This document shows, one piece after another, positions 43,007-53,347 of a stretch of DNA of 64,000 nucleotides. The stretch covers positions 1,736,001 through 1,800,000 of the forward strand of contig NZ_CP042305.1 in the NCBI RefSeq assembly GCF_007859675.1. The letters run 5' to 3'. Each line of letters begins with the position of its first letter. Within the stretch, counting starts at the first letter, position 1. The DNA is from Humibacter ginsenosidimutans. GTDB taxonomy: Bacteria; Actinomycetota; Actinomycetes; Actinomycetales; Microbacteriaceae. The notes under the pieces were generated by a model, which was not told the DNA's origin, did no database searches, and worked only from the letters and a program-made list of their open reading frames with translations. The translations under genes were made by a program, and so were the position numbers.

Positions 43007-43024
43007 CCGGCACGTACCTGCCGG
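43007..43024 (+). promoter_or_regulatory. Hairpin before the msiK ribosome binding site
   Basis: CCGGCA-CGTACC-TGCCGG, a perfect 6-bp stem, stands just before GAAGGAGACATAGAACC and the ATG at 43043. Position is like the msiK RNA motif reported for actinobacteria, but the fit was not tested. Nothing else was recognised in the 295-base gap upstream. Confidence 0.35.
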
Positions 43025-43042
43025 TGAAGGAGACATAGAACC

Positions 43043-44137
<1,095 letters not shown>

Positions 44138-44165
44138 CTTTCGGCAGGCTGACACAGTCGCAACC

Positions 44166-44211
44166 AAGAACGCCCCCGGCCGCGGATCTCTCTCCGGCCG
44201 GGGGCGTTCTT
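44166..44211 (+). terminator. Terminator after msiK
   Basis: AAGAACGCCCCCGGCC pairs with GGCCGGGGGCGTTCTT, a perfect 16-bp stem with a 14-nt loop, ending in TTCTTCG; 28 bases after the stop. Confidence 0.88.
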
Positions 44212-44240
44212 CGCTCTCATCGTGCGGCCGGCGATGGGGC

Positions 44241-44297
44241 CGAGACGTCAGAAAATGCGGTCACGACGCCGCTGCGACCGCATTTTCTGACGTCTCG
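44241..44297. repeat. Perfect 22-bp inverted repeat with 13-base spacer
   Basis: CGAGACGTCAGAAAATGCGG... at 44241-44262 is matched base for base by its reverse complement at 44276-44297. It follows a complete terminator, so it is not needed for ending msiK. It may be a REP/MITE-like element or an operator for the DUF4032 gene 44 bases on. Confidence 0.85.
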
Positions 44298-44325
44298 ACG
44301 AGTCTCGGTCCGGCGGGACACACCC

Positions 44326-44331
44326 TAGGCT
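44326..44331 (+). promoter_or_regulatory. -10-like box of the DUF4032 gene
   Basis: TAGGCT, nine bases before the ATG at 44341; leaderless-type spacing. Confidence 0.4.
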
Positions 44332-44340
44332 GGGAGTTCT

Positions 44341-45639
44341 ATGGCTGGCTCCGTCAACATCACCGCGGCAACCGTCGACCCGGCCCTCCTCGATCTGCCG
44401 TGGAATCTGCCGCTCGACAAGTGGTCGAACGAGCACATCGCTCTGCTGCCGAAGGGCATCTCGCGCCACCTCGTGCGATTCGCCAACCTCTCCGGCTACG
44501 TCATCGCCATCAAAGAGACCACCGGCGAGATGGCGCGACGCGAGTACGACATGCTCCGCCTGTTGCAGCGGCTCGACGTGCCGTGCGTCGAACCGGTCGC
44601 CGTGATCGAGGGACGCACCGACGACGCGGGCAAGCCGCTGAAGCCCGTGCTGGTCACCAGGCATCTCAAGTTCTCACTCCCCTACCGCGCGCTCTATTCG
44701 CAGACCCTGCGGCCCGACACCGCCACGCGTCTTGTCGACGCGCTGGCCGTTCTTCTGGTGCGGCTGCACATGGTCGGCTTCTTCTGGGGCGACGTCTCGC
44801 TGTCGAACACGCTGTTCCGGCGCGATGCCGGCGCATTCGCGGCGTATCTGGTGGATGCCGAGACCGGCCAGCTCTATGAGGGCGGCCTCTCGAACGGCCA
44901 GCGAGAGAACGACCTCGAGATCGCGCGCGTCAACATCGCCGGAGAGCTGATGGACATCCAGGCCGGCGGCCGGCTCGCCGAGGAGGTGGACCCCGTCGAG
45001 GTGTCGGGAGGCATCGTCGCCTCCTACCGCTCGCTCTGGAAGGAGCTGACCGGCAGCGAGTCGTTCTCGGCATCGGAGCGCTGGCGCATCGCGGAGCGCG
45101 TTCGCCGGCTGAACGAGCTCGGATTCGATATCGAAGAGCTCGCGATCCGCACCGGCGCTGACGGAGCCAATGTGCGCATCCAGCCCAAGGTTGTCGACGC
45201 CGGTCACCACCAGCGCAGGCTGCTTCGGCTGACGGGGCTCGACACGGGCGAGAACCAGGCGAGGCGCCTGCTCAACGACCTCGACGCGTATGCGGCGACC
45301 GTCGCGAAGCCGGGCCTCGACGAGGAGGCCATCGCGCACGAGTGGCTGATGCGCGTGTTCGAGCCGGTGGTGCGCGCCATCCCGGCCGACCTGCGCGGCA
45401 AGCTCGAGCCCGCCGAGGTGTTCCACCAGCTGCTGGATCACCGCTGGTTCATGTCGCAAGAAGAGGGTCGCGACGTGCCGCTGGCCGAGGCGCTGTCGTC
45501 GTACATCAACGACGTGCTGCGGCATCGCCGCGACGAGGCCACCGTGATCGCGCCGGTCACCGAGGCGTTCACGATGCCGAACGCCGTGATCGACGATGGC
45601 GATGAAGACGCCGACGACGACTGGATGTCGAAGGTCTGA
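44341..45639 (+). CDS. DUF4032 protein with kinase-like (LPS-kinase/WaaP-like) domain
   Basis: 432 residues. The N-terminal part has protein-kinase-like elements: VIAIKET (catalytic-Lys strand), MARREYDMLRLL (helix C Glu), MVGFFWGDVSLSNTLF (the HGD.x.x.N catalytic loop as WGDVSLSN) and LVDAETGQ (in the DFG position). The rest (about 230-410) is the DUF4032 helical region. An unidentified phosphotransferase, conserved in actinobacteria. Confidence 0.8.
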   Translation: MAGSVNITAATVDPALLDLPWNLPLDKWSNEHIALLPKGISRHLVRFANLSGYVIAIKETTGEMARREYDMLRLLQRLDVPCVEPVAVIEGRTDDAGKPLKPVLVTRHLKFSLPYRALYSQTLRPDTATRLVDALAVLLVRLHMVGFFWGDVSLSNTLFRRDAGAFAAYLVDAETGQLYEGGLSNGQRENDLEIARVNIAGELMDIQAGGRLAEEVDPVEVSGGIVASYRSLWKELTGSESFSASERWRIAERVRRLNELGFDIEELAIRTGADGANVRIQPKVVDAGHHQRRLLRLTGLDTGENQARRLLNDLDAYAATVAKPGLDEEAIAHEWLMRVFEPVVRAIPADLRGKLEPAEVFHQLLDHRWFMSQEEGRDVPLAEALSSYINDVLRHRRDEATVIAPVTEAFTMPNAVIDDGDEDADDDWMSKV

Positions 45640-45652
45640 GGCCCTCCGCTCC

Positions 45653-46495
45653 TCAGCCCGCCGATGGCATGGCCTCCCAGCTGATCGTGCCGTCGGTCTG
45701 CCAGATCACCGTGATGGCCAACGGACGCCCGTCGAGGTCGCGCACGGCGTCTTTGGTGAGCGTGAGACCCCGGCGTGCGAGGTCGTCCATGGTCGCGCAG
45801 GTCTCGGCCGCTCTGCCCTGATCCGTGACGGCGACCAGACAGTACTCGCCGTCGAGGCGACGAGCGGCATAGATCGCGCTGCTCTCCTCCATCATGACGC
45901 TCCCCGCCACCAGGTGGAACGAGGTGGCGTCGAAGCCGCGCGTGACATCGGCCGAGAGGTCGTCGATGCGCGGCGCGCTGGCGAAGTACCGGGTGACCGC
46001 CTCCAGGGTGTCCGCCTCGTCTCCGTTCCCCGGCCCCGTCGTCGGGCCGGCGGCATCCGCCGTTCCCGATGACGCTGCCCCGCCGGTCCCGTCAGGTCCC
46101 CACACGGTTCCGACCACCCCCTGCGCACCGAGCACGACGAGCGCCCCGAGCACGAGGCCGCCGGCTGCGGCCAGATACGGCACTGCCTTCCTGCGACGCG
46201 CACGACGCGAACCGGTCCCCGGCGACGGTGACGCGGCATCCTCGGCCTCTGCCGAGGATGCCGGTGTGTCGTCGATGTCCCCAGTCCCGATGCCGGCGTC
46301 ATGGGCGGCGTCCTCCGGCGCGGCGACGCCGTTCCCCGCTGCATCGGAATGCTCGCGGTCGTACTCGGCCAATGCCCACTGGCCCGGTGTCATCCACACG
46401 CTCTCGCCGGTGGCCGGATGCCGGTACTCGCGCAGCTCTTCCTCGGCGCCTTCGCGCGAGTAGAGGTGCTCGATCAGCCGCTGTCGCTCGTCCAT
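45653..46495 (-). CDS. Single-pass membrane protein, paralogue A
   Basis: 280 residues. A short conserved head MDERQRLIEHLYSREGAEEE...HPATGESVWMTPGQWALAEYDREHSD, then a low-complexity acidic linker, one transmembrane helix (about 105-127) and an extracellular domain with two Cys (GEYCLVAVTDQGRAAETCATM). It shares the same plan and motifs (WMTPGQWALA, GEYCLVAV, AETC, RRGLTLTKD) with the protein at 46727-47617, so the two are tandem paralogues. No function known. Confidence 0.75.
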   Translation of the reverse strand: MDERQRLIEHLYSREGAEEELREYRHPATGESVWMTPGQWALAEYDREHSDAAGNGVAAPEDAAHDAGIGTGDIDDTPASSAEAEDAASPSPGTGSRRARRRKAVPYLAAAGGLVLGALVVLGAQGVVGTVWGPDGTGGAASSGTADAAGPTTGPGNGDEADTLEAVTRYFASAPRIDDLSADVTRGFDATSFHLVAGSVMMEESSAIYAARRLDGEYCLVAVTDQGRAAETCATMDDLARRGLTLTKDAVRDLDGRPLAITVIWQTDGTISWEAMPSAG

Positions 46496-46583
46496 CGCAC
46501 CACCCCCGCTGCGTCGCGAGCCGTCGTGCTCCAGGCTACGTTCCCCACCGCACGACGATCCCGTCTAGGTCGTGTTGCCGAAC

Positions 46584-46709
46584 TCAGGGTCGGGCGAGGA
46601 TGTGCACGGTGCGGTCGATCGCAAGGAAGAGGAGGAGAGCCTCAGTGGTGGTGAGGCCGACGAGGATGACGAGGCGAGCGGCCCTGCCGAGTGCACCGCG
46701 GCCCACCAT
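46584..46709 (-). CDS. Possible 41-aa membrane peptide
   Basis: Reads MVGRGALGRAARLVILVGLT... with a hydrophobic stretch (about 13-30) and a basic start. It lies in the 231-base gap between the two paralogues. No clear Shine-Dalgarno sequence; it may be chance or a relic of the duplication. Confidence 0.25.
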   Translation of the reverse strand: MVGRGALGRAARLVILVGLTTTEALLLFLAIDRTVHILARP

Positions 46710-46726
46710 GAGTTCGGTAACACGGC

Positions 46727-47617
46727 CTAGCCGATCGATGGTGCGCTGTCCACGACGAGCGAGCCGTCACGCTGCCAGATCGCGGTGACCGTGAGCAGTC
46801 GGCCGGCCCCGTCCGTCCCGTCTTTCGTGAGTGAGAGCCCGTGCCGCGCGATGTCCGCGACATTGCCGCACGTCTCCGCGACGCGGGCCATACTGCTCAC
46901 GGCGACCAGGCAGTACTCGCCGTCTCCGCGCTGTGCGGCATAGATCGCGGTGCTCCCGTTCGGCGAGGGAGTTCCGTCGAGAAGATGGAACGAGCCGGGG
47001 ACGAACCCCGTCGTGATCTCGTCCGGCAGATCGAGCGAGGCGTCGTAGCTGCTGAAGTAGTGTTTGATGCTCTCCGCGGTCTGCATACTCGCTCCCGCGG
47101 CGGGCGCACGGGTGGGGCCGAGATTCGCGAGCGCGCCGCCGCTTCCGGCAGTGACCTCGGAGCTCGTCGACCGGGATGCCGACGATGACGTGCCACCCAC
47201 GGCCCCTGTGATGCCGGCCGTCAGGAGTGCGCCGAGCACGAACGCCACCGCCGCAGCGGTCGCGGTGACGACGAGGTGGCGGCGGCGCGAGGCGTGCTGC
47301 CGAGACGGATCGGCGTCGGCATCCTCGAAGTCGGCGTTCGCCGTGCCGTCGACGCCTGCGGTCGCGCGGTCCGGCAGACGATCCGAAGGACCGTCGCCGA
47401 ATTCGCCGATCGTCCGAGACTCCGCGGGTGAGGACCCCGCTGCCACGGCCCCGGCTGCACCGTCGTCCGCATGGGCCCGGTCGTATTGCGCGAGGGCCCA
47501 CTGACTGGGCGTCATACGCAGGGCGGCACCGGTGTCGGGGTCGACATAGTCGCGCGGCTCCTCCTCGGCACCCTCACGGGAGAAGAGCCGTTCGAGAAGG
47601 CGCCGTCGCTCGTCCAT
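46727..47617 (-). CDS. Single-pass membrane protein, paralogue B
   Basis: 296 residues. Same plan as paralogue A: MDERRRLLERLFSREGAEEEPRDYVDPDTG, MTPSQWALAQYDRAHAD, a linker, transmembrane helix (about 113-138), and an extracellular domain with STAIYAAQRGDGEYCLVAVSSMARVAETCG. ATG 47617 aligns the two starts. It ends 18 codons past the last shared motif. Follows rlmB by 11 bases. Confidence 0.75.
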   Translation of the reverse strand: MDERRRLLERLFSREGAEEEPRDYVDPDTGAALRMTPSQWALAQYDRAHADDGAAGAVAAGSSPAESRTIGEFGDGPSDRLPDRATAGVDGTANADFEDADADPSRQHASRRRHLVVTATAAAVAFVLGALLTAGITGAVGGTSSSASRSTSSEVTAGSGGALANLGPTRAPAAGASMQTAESIKHYFSSYDASLDLPDEITTGFVPGSFHLLDGTPSPNGSTAIYAAQRGDGEYCLVAVSSMARVAETCGNVADIARHGLSLTKDGTDGAGRLLTVTAIWQRDGSLVVDSAPSIG

Positions 47618-47628
47618 GTCGGCTGCTG

Positions 47629-48627
47629 TCAGCGGCCGCCCTCTGCGCGACGCTTCGCGATCTCGTAAAGGGTGACGCTGGCGGCTATCCCGGCGTTGAG
47701 CGACTCGGTGGCCGCACTGATCGGAATCGACACGATGGCATCGCACGTCTCACTGACGAGCCGTGAGAGCCCCTTGCCCTCGCTGCCCACCACGATGACG
47801 ACTCCGCGGTCGGCGAGCTCGAGCGAGTGCAGCGACACGTCGCCGCCACCGTCGAGACCGAGCACGAACAGGCCACGCTTCTGCAGGCCCTGGAGGGTCT
47901 GCGTGAGGTTCGACGCCATGGAGACGGGTGTGCGCGCGGCGGCGCCGGCCGACGTCTTCCATGCTGCCGCGGTCATCCCGACCGATCGGCGCTGCGGCAC
48001 GATGACGGTCTGCCCGCCGAATGCAGCGGTCGAGCGGATGATCGCCCCGAGATTGCGGGGATCGGTCACCCCGTCGAGCGCGATGAAGAGCGGCGTCTGT
48101 CCCTTGCCGAGCACCTCGTCGAGCACATCGTCGACGTGCGCGTACTCGTACGGCGGCACCTTCAGCGCGACGCCCTGGTGCACGGCGTCACGGCCGGAAA
48201 GGCGGTCGAGCTCCGGCCGCATGACCTCGAGCACAGGCACGCCGCGCCTGGTGGCGAGGTTGAGGATCTCCTTGACGCGGTCGTCCACCTCGATGCGGGC
48301 CGCGATGTAGAGGGTCGTGGCCGGGATGCGCGCGCGCAGCGCCTCGAGCACCGAGTTGCGACCGGTGACGATCTCCGCGTCGTCGGGCGTGGCACGACGA
48401 CTCGCCGACCCGCCTGCGGTGTTCGAGCGCTGGCCGCCTCGACCGGCGGCCTTCGCCGCCGAGCGCTCGGCCAACGCCTTGCGCTTGGCCGCCGGGTGGT
48501 ATTCGCGCTCCTCGGCCTTCGGCGTCGGGCCCTTGCCCTCCAGCGCCTTGCGGCCCTGTCCGCCCGAGCCCTTCGTGGGCCCCTTCTTCGTCTTGCGCAC
48601 GGCTCCCGCGCGCGGCTTATTCGCCAT
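47629..48627 (-). CDS. rlmB: 23S rRNA (guanosine-2'-O)-methyltransferase RlmB (SpoU family)
   Basis: 332 residues. A long basic Lys/Gly-rich N-terminal extension (1-80) precedes the substrate-binding domain ([32 protein letters not shown]) and the knotted SPOUT domain with [35 protein letters not shown] and [23 protein letters not shown]. It methylates the ribose of a guanosine in the peptidyl-transferase loop region. Its start overlaps the cysS 3' end, so both are co-translated. Confidence 0.92.
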   Translation of the reverse strand: MANKPRAGAVRKTKKGPTKGSGGQGRKALEGKGPTPKAEEREYHPAAKRKALAERSAAKAAGRGGQRSNTAGGSASRRATPDDAEIVTGRNSVLEALRARIPATTLYIAARIEVDDRVKEILNLATRRGVPVLEVMRPELDRLSGRDAVHQGVALKVPPYEYAHVDDVLDEVLGKGQTPLFIALDGVTDPRNLGAIIRSTAAFGGQTVIVPQRRSVGMTAAAWKTSAGAAARTPVSMASNLTQTLQGLQKRGLFVLGLDGGGDVSLHSLELADRGVVIVVGSEGKGLSRLVSETCDAIVSIPISAATESLNAGIAASVTLYEIAKRRAEGGR

Positions 48628-50053
48628 CGATACTCCAATGCGCACCCGTCGGGGTGTCTTCGATCGTGATGCCCGCGTCGGCGAGCTCGGTGCGGATGCG
48701 GTCTGCCGCGGCGAAGTCGCGCGCCTGACGGGCAGCCTGCCTGTCGTCGAGCAGTCGGCGCAACAGCGCGTCGAGGGCGGCGCGGGCCGGGGCATCCTGC
48801 CTCGCCTGCCACTGAGGGGAGAGCGGGTTGATGCCGAGCACCTCTGTCATGGCCTCGACCTCGCCCCTGGCCGCCGCAGCAGCCCCCAGGTCTTCTCCGT
48901 CGAGCGCCTGGTTGCCCGCCCGCACGGTGTCGTGCAGCACGGCGAGTGCCTGCGGCACGCCGAAGTCGTCGTCCATGGCGGCGGCGAAGGCATCCGGAAT
49001 GCGCTCCACACCGCTGGAGGCGAAGCGGGTGCCCGCCAGTCGCCGATCAACGCGGTCGAGGAACCCCGCGATGCGTTCGAGGGCCGCTTCGGCCTCGGCG
49101 AGCGAGCTCTCGGTGAAGTCGATGGTGGAGCGGTAATGGGCCGACCCCAGGTAGTAACGCACGACGAGCGGACGTGCTGCGCCGAGCAGATCGGCCGCAT
49201 AGATCGAGTTGCCGAGCGACTTCGACATCTTCTGACCAGAGACGTTGACGAGCCCGTTGTGCACCCAGTAGGTCGCGAACGCGTCACCGGCCGCCGTCGA
49301 CTGCGCGAGCTCGTTCTCGTGGTGCGGAAAGCGCAGGTCGAGCCCGCCGCCATGGATGTCGAACGCCGTGCCGAGATACCGCGACGACATGGCGGAGCAC
49401 TCGATGTGCCAGCCGGGCCGTCCCTGTCCCCACGGGCTCTCCCATACGGCGGAGGCCGGCTCGTCGGCTTTGCGGCCCTTCCACAGCGCGAAGTCGCGAG
49501 AGTCGCGCTTGGCGCGCGGGTCGGCATCCGCCGCCGCCTCCATCGCGTCGATGCTCTGCTTGGTGAGTTCGCCGTAGCTCGGCCAGCTGCGCACGTCGAA
49601 GTACACGTCGCCGGAGCCGTCGTCGGCCGCGTAGGCATGACCGGCGTCAATGAGCCGGGTGATGAGCTCCTGCATCTGCGGGATGCTGCCTGTCGCCCTC
49701 GGCTCGTAGGTCGGCGGTTGGATGCCGAGCGCGGCATACGAGTCGGTGAACTCGCGCTCATAGCGATACGCCAGCGCCCACCACTGCTCATGGCTTCCCG
49801 ACGCCTGCGCCGCTGCCGCGTTGATCAGCACCTTGTCGTCGATGTCCGTCACGTTGCGCACCAGCGTCACGTCGAGCCCGCGGTAGTTGAGCCAACGACG
49901 GATCTGGTCGTAGACGAGAGCTGAGCGCAGATGCCCGATGTGTGGGGAGGACTGCACGGTGGGACCGCAGACGTAGATTCCGACTCGGCCGTCGACCAGC
50001 GGGGTGAAGTCGCGCAATGCCGCGGCGCGCGTGTCGTAAAGGCGGATTCCCAC
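48617..50053 (-). CDS. cysS: Cysteinyl-tRNA synthetase
   Basis: 478 residues, class I. HIGH-like PHIGHLRS, zinc ligands VCGPT, ECSAMS, HHENE and KMSKSLGN are all present, with the anticodon-binding helices at the C-terminus. It is distinct from MshC because the HIGH/KMSKS set and length fit the synthetase. GTG start; TAGGCT lies six bases upstream (50065-50060), a leaderless-type promoter. Confidence 0.96.
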   Translation of the reverse strand: MGIRLYDTRAAALRDFTPLVDGRVGIYVCGPTVQSSPHIGHLRSALVYDQIRRWLNYRGLDVTLVRNVTDIDDKVLINAAAAQASGSHEQWWALAYRYEREFTDSYAALGIQPPTYEPRATGSIPQMQELITRLIDAGHAYAADDGSGDVYFDVRSWPSYGELTKQSIDAMEAAADADPRAKRDSRDFALWKGRKADEPASAVWESPWGQGRPGWHIECSAMSSRYLGTAFDIHGGGLDLRFPHHENELAQSTAAGDAFATYWVHNGLVNVSGQKMSKSLGNSIYAADLLGAARPLVVRYYLGSAHYRSTIDFTESSLAEAEAALERIAGFLDRVDRRLAGTRFASSGVERIPDAFAAAMDDDFGVPQALAVLHDTVRAGNQALDGEDLGAAAAARGEVEAMTEVLGINPLSPQWQARQDAPARAALDALLRRLLDDRQAARQARDFAAADRIRTELADAGITIEDTPTGAHWSIDGE

Positions 50054-50059
50054 CCGTCA

Positions 50060-50065
50060 AGCCTA
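50060..50065 (-). promoter_or_regulatory. -10-like box of cysS
   Basis: Minus-strand TAGGCT, six bases before the GTG at 50053. Confidence 0.4.
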
Positions 50066-50157
50066 AAGGGAGCAGGTGGGCGCGCGCCCCATCGTGACGG
50101 TCGGTCTCGCGCCGGACCTGCCCGGCGTGGATCCGCGGCGAGGGGACGCCATCGCCC

Positions 50158-51342
50158 TCAGTCCGCCGGAAGCAGGAGCGCCGTGGCGATGGCCGTGATG
50201 CCCTCACCACGGCCGGTGAATCCGAGGCCATCGGTCGTGGTCGCGGAGATCGACACCGGTGCGCCGAGGATGCCGCTCAGCATCTGCTCTGCCTCTGCCC
50301 GCCGACCCGAGAACCTCGGCCGGTTGCCGATGAGCTGAACGCTCACATTGCCGATGCGGAAACCCGCTGCCGCCAGCAGTTCCCCGGTCGCGCTGAGGAA
50401 CACCTCGCCGTGGGCTCCCGCGAAACGCGGATCGTCGGTGCCGAATGCCGTTCCGATGTCGCCGAGTCCGGCGGCGGAGAGCAGGGCGTCGACCATGGCG
50501 TGTGCGACGGCATCCCCGTCGCTGTGGCCCGCCAGGGCCGCCTCACCCGGCCAGCGCAGTCCGGCGAGCCACAGCTCGCCGTCGGCCGCGAACGCGTGGG
50601 TGTCGGTTCCCAGCCCGATGCGCGGAACAGCGACCGTCGCCGCCGACGGAGTGAGGCTCGACGCCGCGAGAAGCTGCTCCGCCCTGACGAGATCGGCGGG
50701 CGTCGTCACCTTGAACGCCAACGCGTCCCCTCTCACGATGCGCACTGGATGCCCGGCCGCGGCCACGAGTGCGGCGTCGTCCGTGACCTCTTCGGTCGCG
50801 AGCGCATAGGCCTCGACGAGGTGTGCCCGCGGAAACCCCTGCGGAGTCTGGACGGCGACCAGCTCGGAACGATCGACGGTGTCGGTGATGCGGCTGGCGG
50901 CATCCGTCCGCTTCACGGTGTCGCTCACGGGAAGCCCGGGGACGGCGCCCTCGCCGCTCGATTCGACCGCGGCGACCACCGCGTCGAAGAGCGCCGTCGG
51001 TGTGAACGCGCGCGCAGCGTCGTGCACGAGCACGGTCTGCACGTCATCGCCCAGCGTCTCAAGGCCGGCAGCGACGGATGCCTGACGACTCGCGCCGCCA
51101 GGGACCACCGTCGCCTGCGCGACGGACCGCAGCAGGGCCCGTGACTCGTCCACCCGATCGGCGGGCACGACGGCGATGACCTGCGCCTCGTGCTCCATGC
51201 GCCGGATCGAGGCGACGGCGTGCTCGAGGAGGGTCGCGCCGGAGACGGGCACGAACGCCTTCGGCATCCCGGCGCCCAAGCGGGTTCCGGAGCCTGCGGC
51301 GACGACGACCACGGCGACGCGCGAACGCTGCGGAATGCTCAC
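50158..51342 (-). CDS. ispDF: Bifunctional IspD/IspF (MEP pathway)
   Basis: 394 residues. The first ~230 form IspD ([42 protein letters not shown]), which makes CDP-methylerythritol. The last ~160 form IspF ([55 protein letters not shown]), which makes the cyclodiphosphate. The zinc ligands Asp/His of GTDTH and the IspF signature are intact. Fusion of both steps, skipping IspE, is known in other bacteria. Minus-strand TACTGT six bases before the GTG. Confidence 0.95.
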   Translation of the reverse strand: MSIPQRSRVAVVVVAAGSGTRLGAGMPKAFVPVSGATLLEHAVASIRRMEHEAQVIAVVPADRVDESRALLRSVAQATVVPGGASRQASVAAGLETLGDDVQTVLVHDAARAFTPTALFDAVVAAVESSGEGAVPGLPVSDTVKRTDAASRITDTVDRSELVAVQTPQGFPRAHLVEAYALATEEVTDDAALVAAAGHPVRIVRGDALAFKVTTPADLVRAEQLLAASSLTPSAATVAVPRIGLGTDTHAFAADGELWLAGLRWPGEAALAGHSDGDAVAHAMVDALLSAAGLGDIGTAFGTDDPRFAGAHGEVFLSATGELLAAAGFRIGNVSVQLIGNRPRFSGRRAEAEQMLSGILGAPVSISATTTDGLGFTGRGEGITAIATALLLPAD

Positions 51343-51396
51343 GTCTCGACAGTAGCCGCCACGAGAGCCGCAGCAGGGGCCTCCGCGGCAGACACC

Positions 51397-51879
51397 CTAG
51401 GAGGCGAGAACCTCGTCGAGCACGCTGGATGCCTGCTCTTCGTCGGTCTTCTCGGCGAGTGCCAGCTCGGAGATGAGGATCTGACGGGCCTTGGCCAGCA
51501 TGCGCTTCTCACCGGCGGAGAGTCCGCGGTCCTGGTCGCGACGCCACAGGTCGCGCACGACCTCGGAGACCTTGATGACGTCGCCGGAGGCGAGCTTCTC
51601 GAGGTTGGCCTTGTAGCGGCGGGACCAGTTGGTCGGCTCTTCGGTGAACTCGGCACGAAGAACCTCGAAGACCTTGTCGAGGCCCTCTTTGCCGATCACG
51701 TCACGCACACCGACGAGGTCGACGTTGTCGGCGGGAACCTCGATGGTGAGGTCACCCTGAGTGACGTTGAGCTTGAGGTAGACCTTCTCTTCGCCCTTGA
51801 TGATTCTTTTCTTCACCTCGGTGATAGTTGCGGCACCGTGGTGGGGGTAAACGACAGTCTCGCCGACCTCGAAAAGCAT
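51397..51879 (-). CDS. carD: CarD family transcriptional regulator
   Basis: 160 residues. [39 protein letters not shown] is the RNA-polymerase-interacting Tudor-like domain; a helical DNA-binding domain follows, with [49 protein letters not shown] (Trp near 85 as in mycobacterial CarD). It stabilises open promoter complexes. It lies upstream of ispDF on the same strand, 54 bases apart, as is usual for actinobacteria. Confidence 0.95.
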   Translation of the reverse strand: MLFEVGETVVYPHHGAATITEVKKRIIKGEEKVYLKLNVTQGDLTIEVPADNVDLVGVRDVIGKEGLDKVFEVLRAEFTEEPTNWSRRYKANLEKLASGDVIKVSEVVRDLWRRDQDRGLSAGEKRMLAKARQILISELALAEKTDEEQASSVLDEVLAS

Positions 51880-52041
51880 AGATAGCAGTCCCTTCAGCAG
51901 CGTCTAGGATACCACAGCACCTTCGTGCTACCCTCTGCCGCGCACCCTGAGCACGCTCCCGCATGCGCTAGGCTCAAGGAGCATTCCGCGGTGTTCGTAA
52001 CAGGCCGATCCGGCCGGCCCGGTGCGACTTGGAGGACCTCA

Positions 52042-52572
52042 GTGAAGGCGCGCGTCACGGCATCCATTGTTCTTGCTCTCGGTCTCGCCGTCGGCATGAC
52101 CGGGTGTACGTTGATCACCACGCAAGACACTGTGCACATCAAGGAAGCCGCTGACGGCGTCAACGGCACCGTCGGCAAGATCGACATCCGCGATGCCGTG
52201 GTGATCGCCACCAGCAAGGGAGCGGCGGGCAACCTCGTCGCGACGTTCGTCAACAACGACGACAAGGCGCACTACCTCTCGGTTCAGCTCGGCTCGAAGA
52301 CGCGCTCGGTCGCGGTTCCGGCGAACGGCGTGAAGAAGATCGGCGCGTCCGACTCCGACCGTGTCGAGTTCATCGGCCTGGGCTCCAAGCCCGGCTCGCT
52401 CATCGACCTCTACTTCACCTACGCGGGTGTGACGGGCACGAAGCTGCGGGTGCCCGTGCTCTCCTCGACGTTCCCCGGATTCGAGGACTACGCGCCGAAG
52501 CCGCAGCTCACGCCGGCTCCGGTCGAGACCCCCGGCGACACGTCGACGGGCACCGCGACCCCGGCTCCGTAA
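52042..52572 (+). CDS. Secreted lipoprotein, function unknown
   Basis: 176 residues. A lipobox GMTGC places Cys22 after a 20-residue signal (VTASIVLALGLAVG). The mature part has an immunoglobulin-like beta pattern (NLVATFVNNDDKAHYLSVQLGSKTRSVAVPANGVKKI) and a Pro/Thr tail. GTG 52042 follows GGAGGACCTCA. Divergent from carD. Similar small lipoproteins are common next to senX3-regX3 in actinobacteria, but the role is unknown. Confidence 0.8.
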   Translation: MKARVTASIVLALGLAVGMTGCTLITTQDTVHIKEAADGVNGTVGKIDIRDAVVIATSKGAAGNLVATFVNNDDKAHYLSVQLGSKTRSVAVPANGVKKIGASDSDRVEFIGLGSKPGSLIDLYFTYAGVTGTKLRVPVLSSTFPGFEDYAPKPQLTPAPVETPGDTSTGTATPAP

Positions 52573-52663
52573 GCCCGTTCACCCGCGCTCGGCCGGTTCG
52601 CTGCATTCGATGCACCAGAGCCGGATCCCTCGCCTCGTCTGCGCGTGAAGCCTTGGTCTCGCC

Positions 52664-53347
52664 TCAGCTGGCCTCGAAGCGGTAGCCGAGACCACGCACC
52701 GTCACGAGCATCCTCGGCTCGGATGGGTTCGGCTCGATGCGCGATCTGATGCGCTTGATGTGCACATCGAGTGTCTTGGTGTCGCCGAAGTAGTCGCTCC
52801 CCCACACCCGGTCGATGAGCTGTCCTCTGGTGAGAACGCGCCCCGCGTTGCGCAGCAAGAGCTCCAGCAGCTCGAATTCCTTCAGCGGCATGGGCGTCTC
52901 GATGCCCGACACCGACACGGTGTGCCTGTCCACGTCCATGCGCACGGTCCCCGCTTCGAGGATGCCATCGTCGAAGAGTCCCTCGTCGGTGCGGCGTCGC
53001 AGCACGGCACGGATGCGGGCCAACAGCTCCCTCGTCGAGTACGGCTTGGTCACGTAGTCGTCGGCGCCCAGCTCCAGCCCGACGACGATGTCCACCTCGG
53101 AGTCCTTCGCGGTGAGCATGATGATCGGCACGGCGGAACGAGACCGGAGCTGCTTGCAGACCTCGGTGCCCGGCATCCCCGGCAGCATGAGGTCGAGCAG
53201 CACCAGGTCGGCTCCGTCCCTGTCGAACTCGGCGAGCGCCCCGGGGCCGGTATCCGCCACGGCCACCTCGTAGCCCTCGCGGCGCAGCAGGAATGCGAGC
53301 GGCTCGCTCAGCGCTTCCTCGTCTTCGACCAGAAGGATGCGGGTCAT
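52664..53347 (-). CDS. regX3: Response regulator RegX3
   Basis: 227 residues. Receiver with acidic EDE at 8-10, phospho-Asp52 (VLLDLMLPGMPG) and KPY lysine; OmpR winged helix with PLKEFELLELLLRNAGRVLTRGQLIDRVWGSDYF and HIKRIRSRIE. The pair with a SenX3-type kinase and the phoU neighbour identify it as the phosphate-starvation regulator. Its start overlaps the kinase stop by four bases. Confidence 0.93.
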   Translation of the reverse strand: MTRILLVEDEEALSEPLAFLLRREGYEVAVADTGPGALAEFDRDGADLVLLDLMLPGMPGTEVCKQLRSRSAVPIIMLTAKDSEVDIVVGLELGADDYVTKPYSTRELLARIRAVLRRRTDEGLFDDGILEAGTVRMDVDRHTVSVSGIETPMPLKEFELLELLLRNAGRVLTRGQLIDRVWGSDYFGDTKTLDVHIKRIRSRIEPNPSEPRMLVTVRGLGYRFEAS

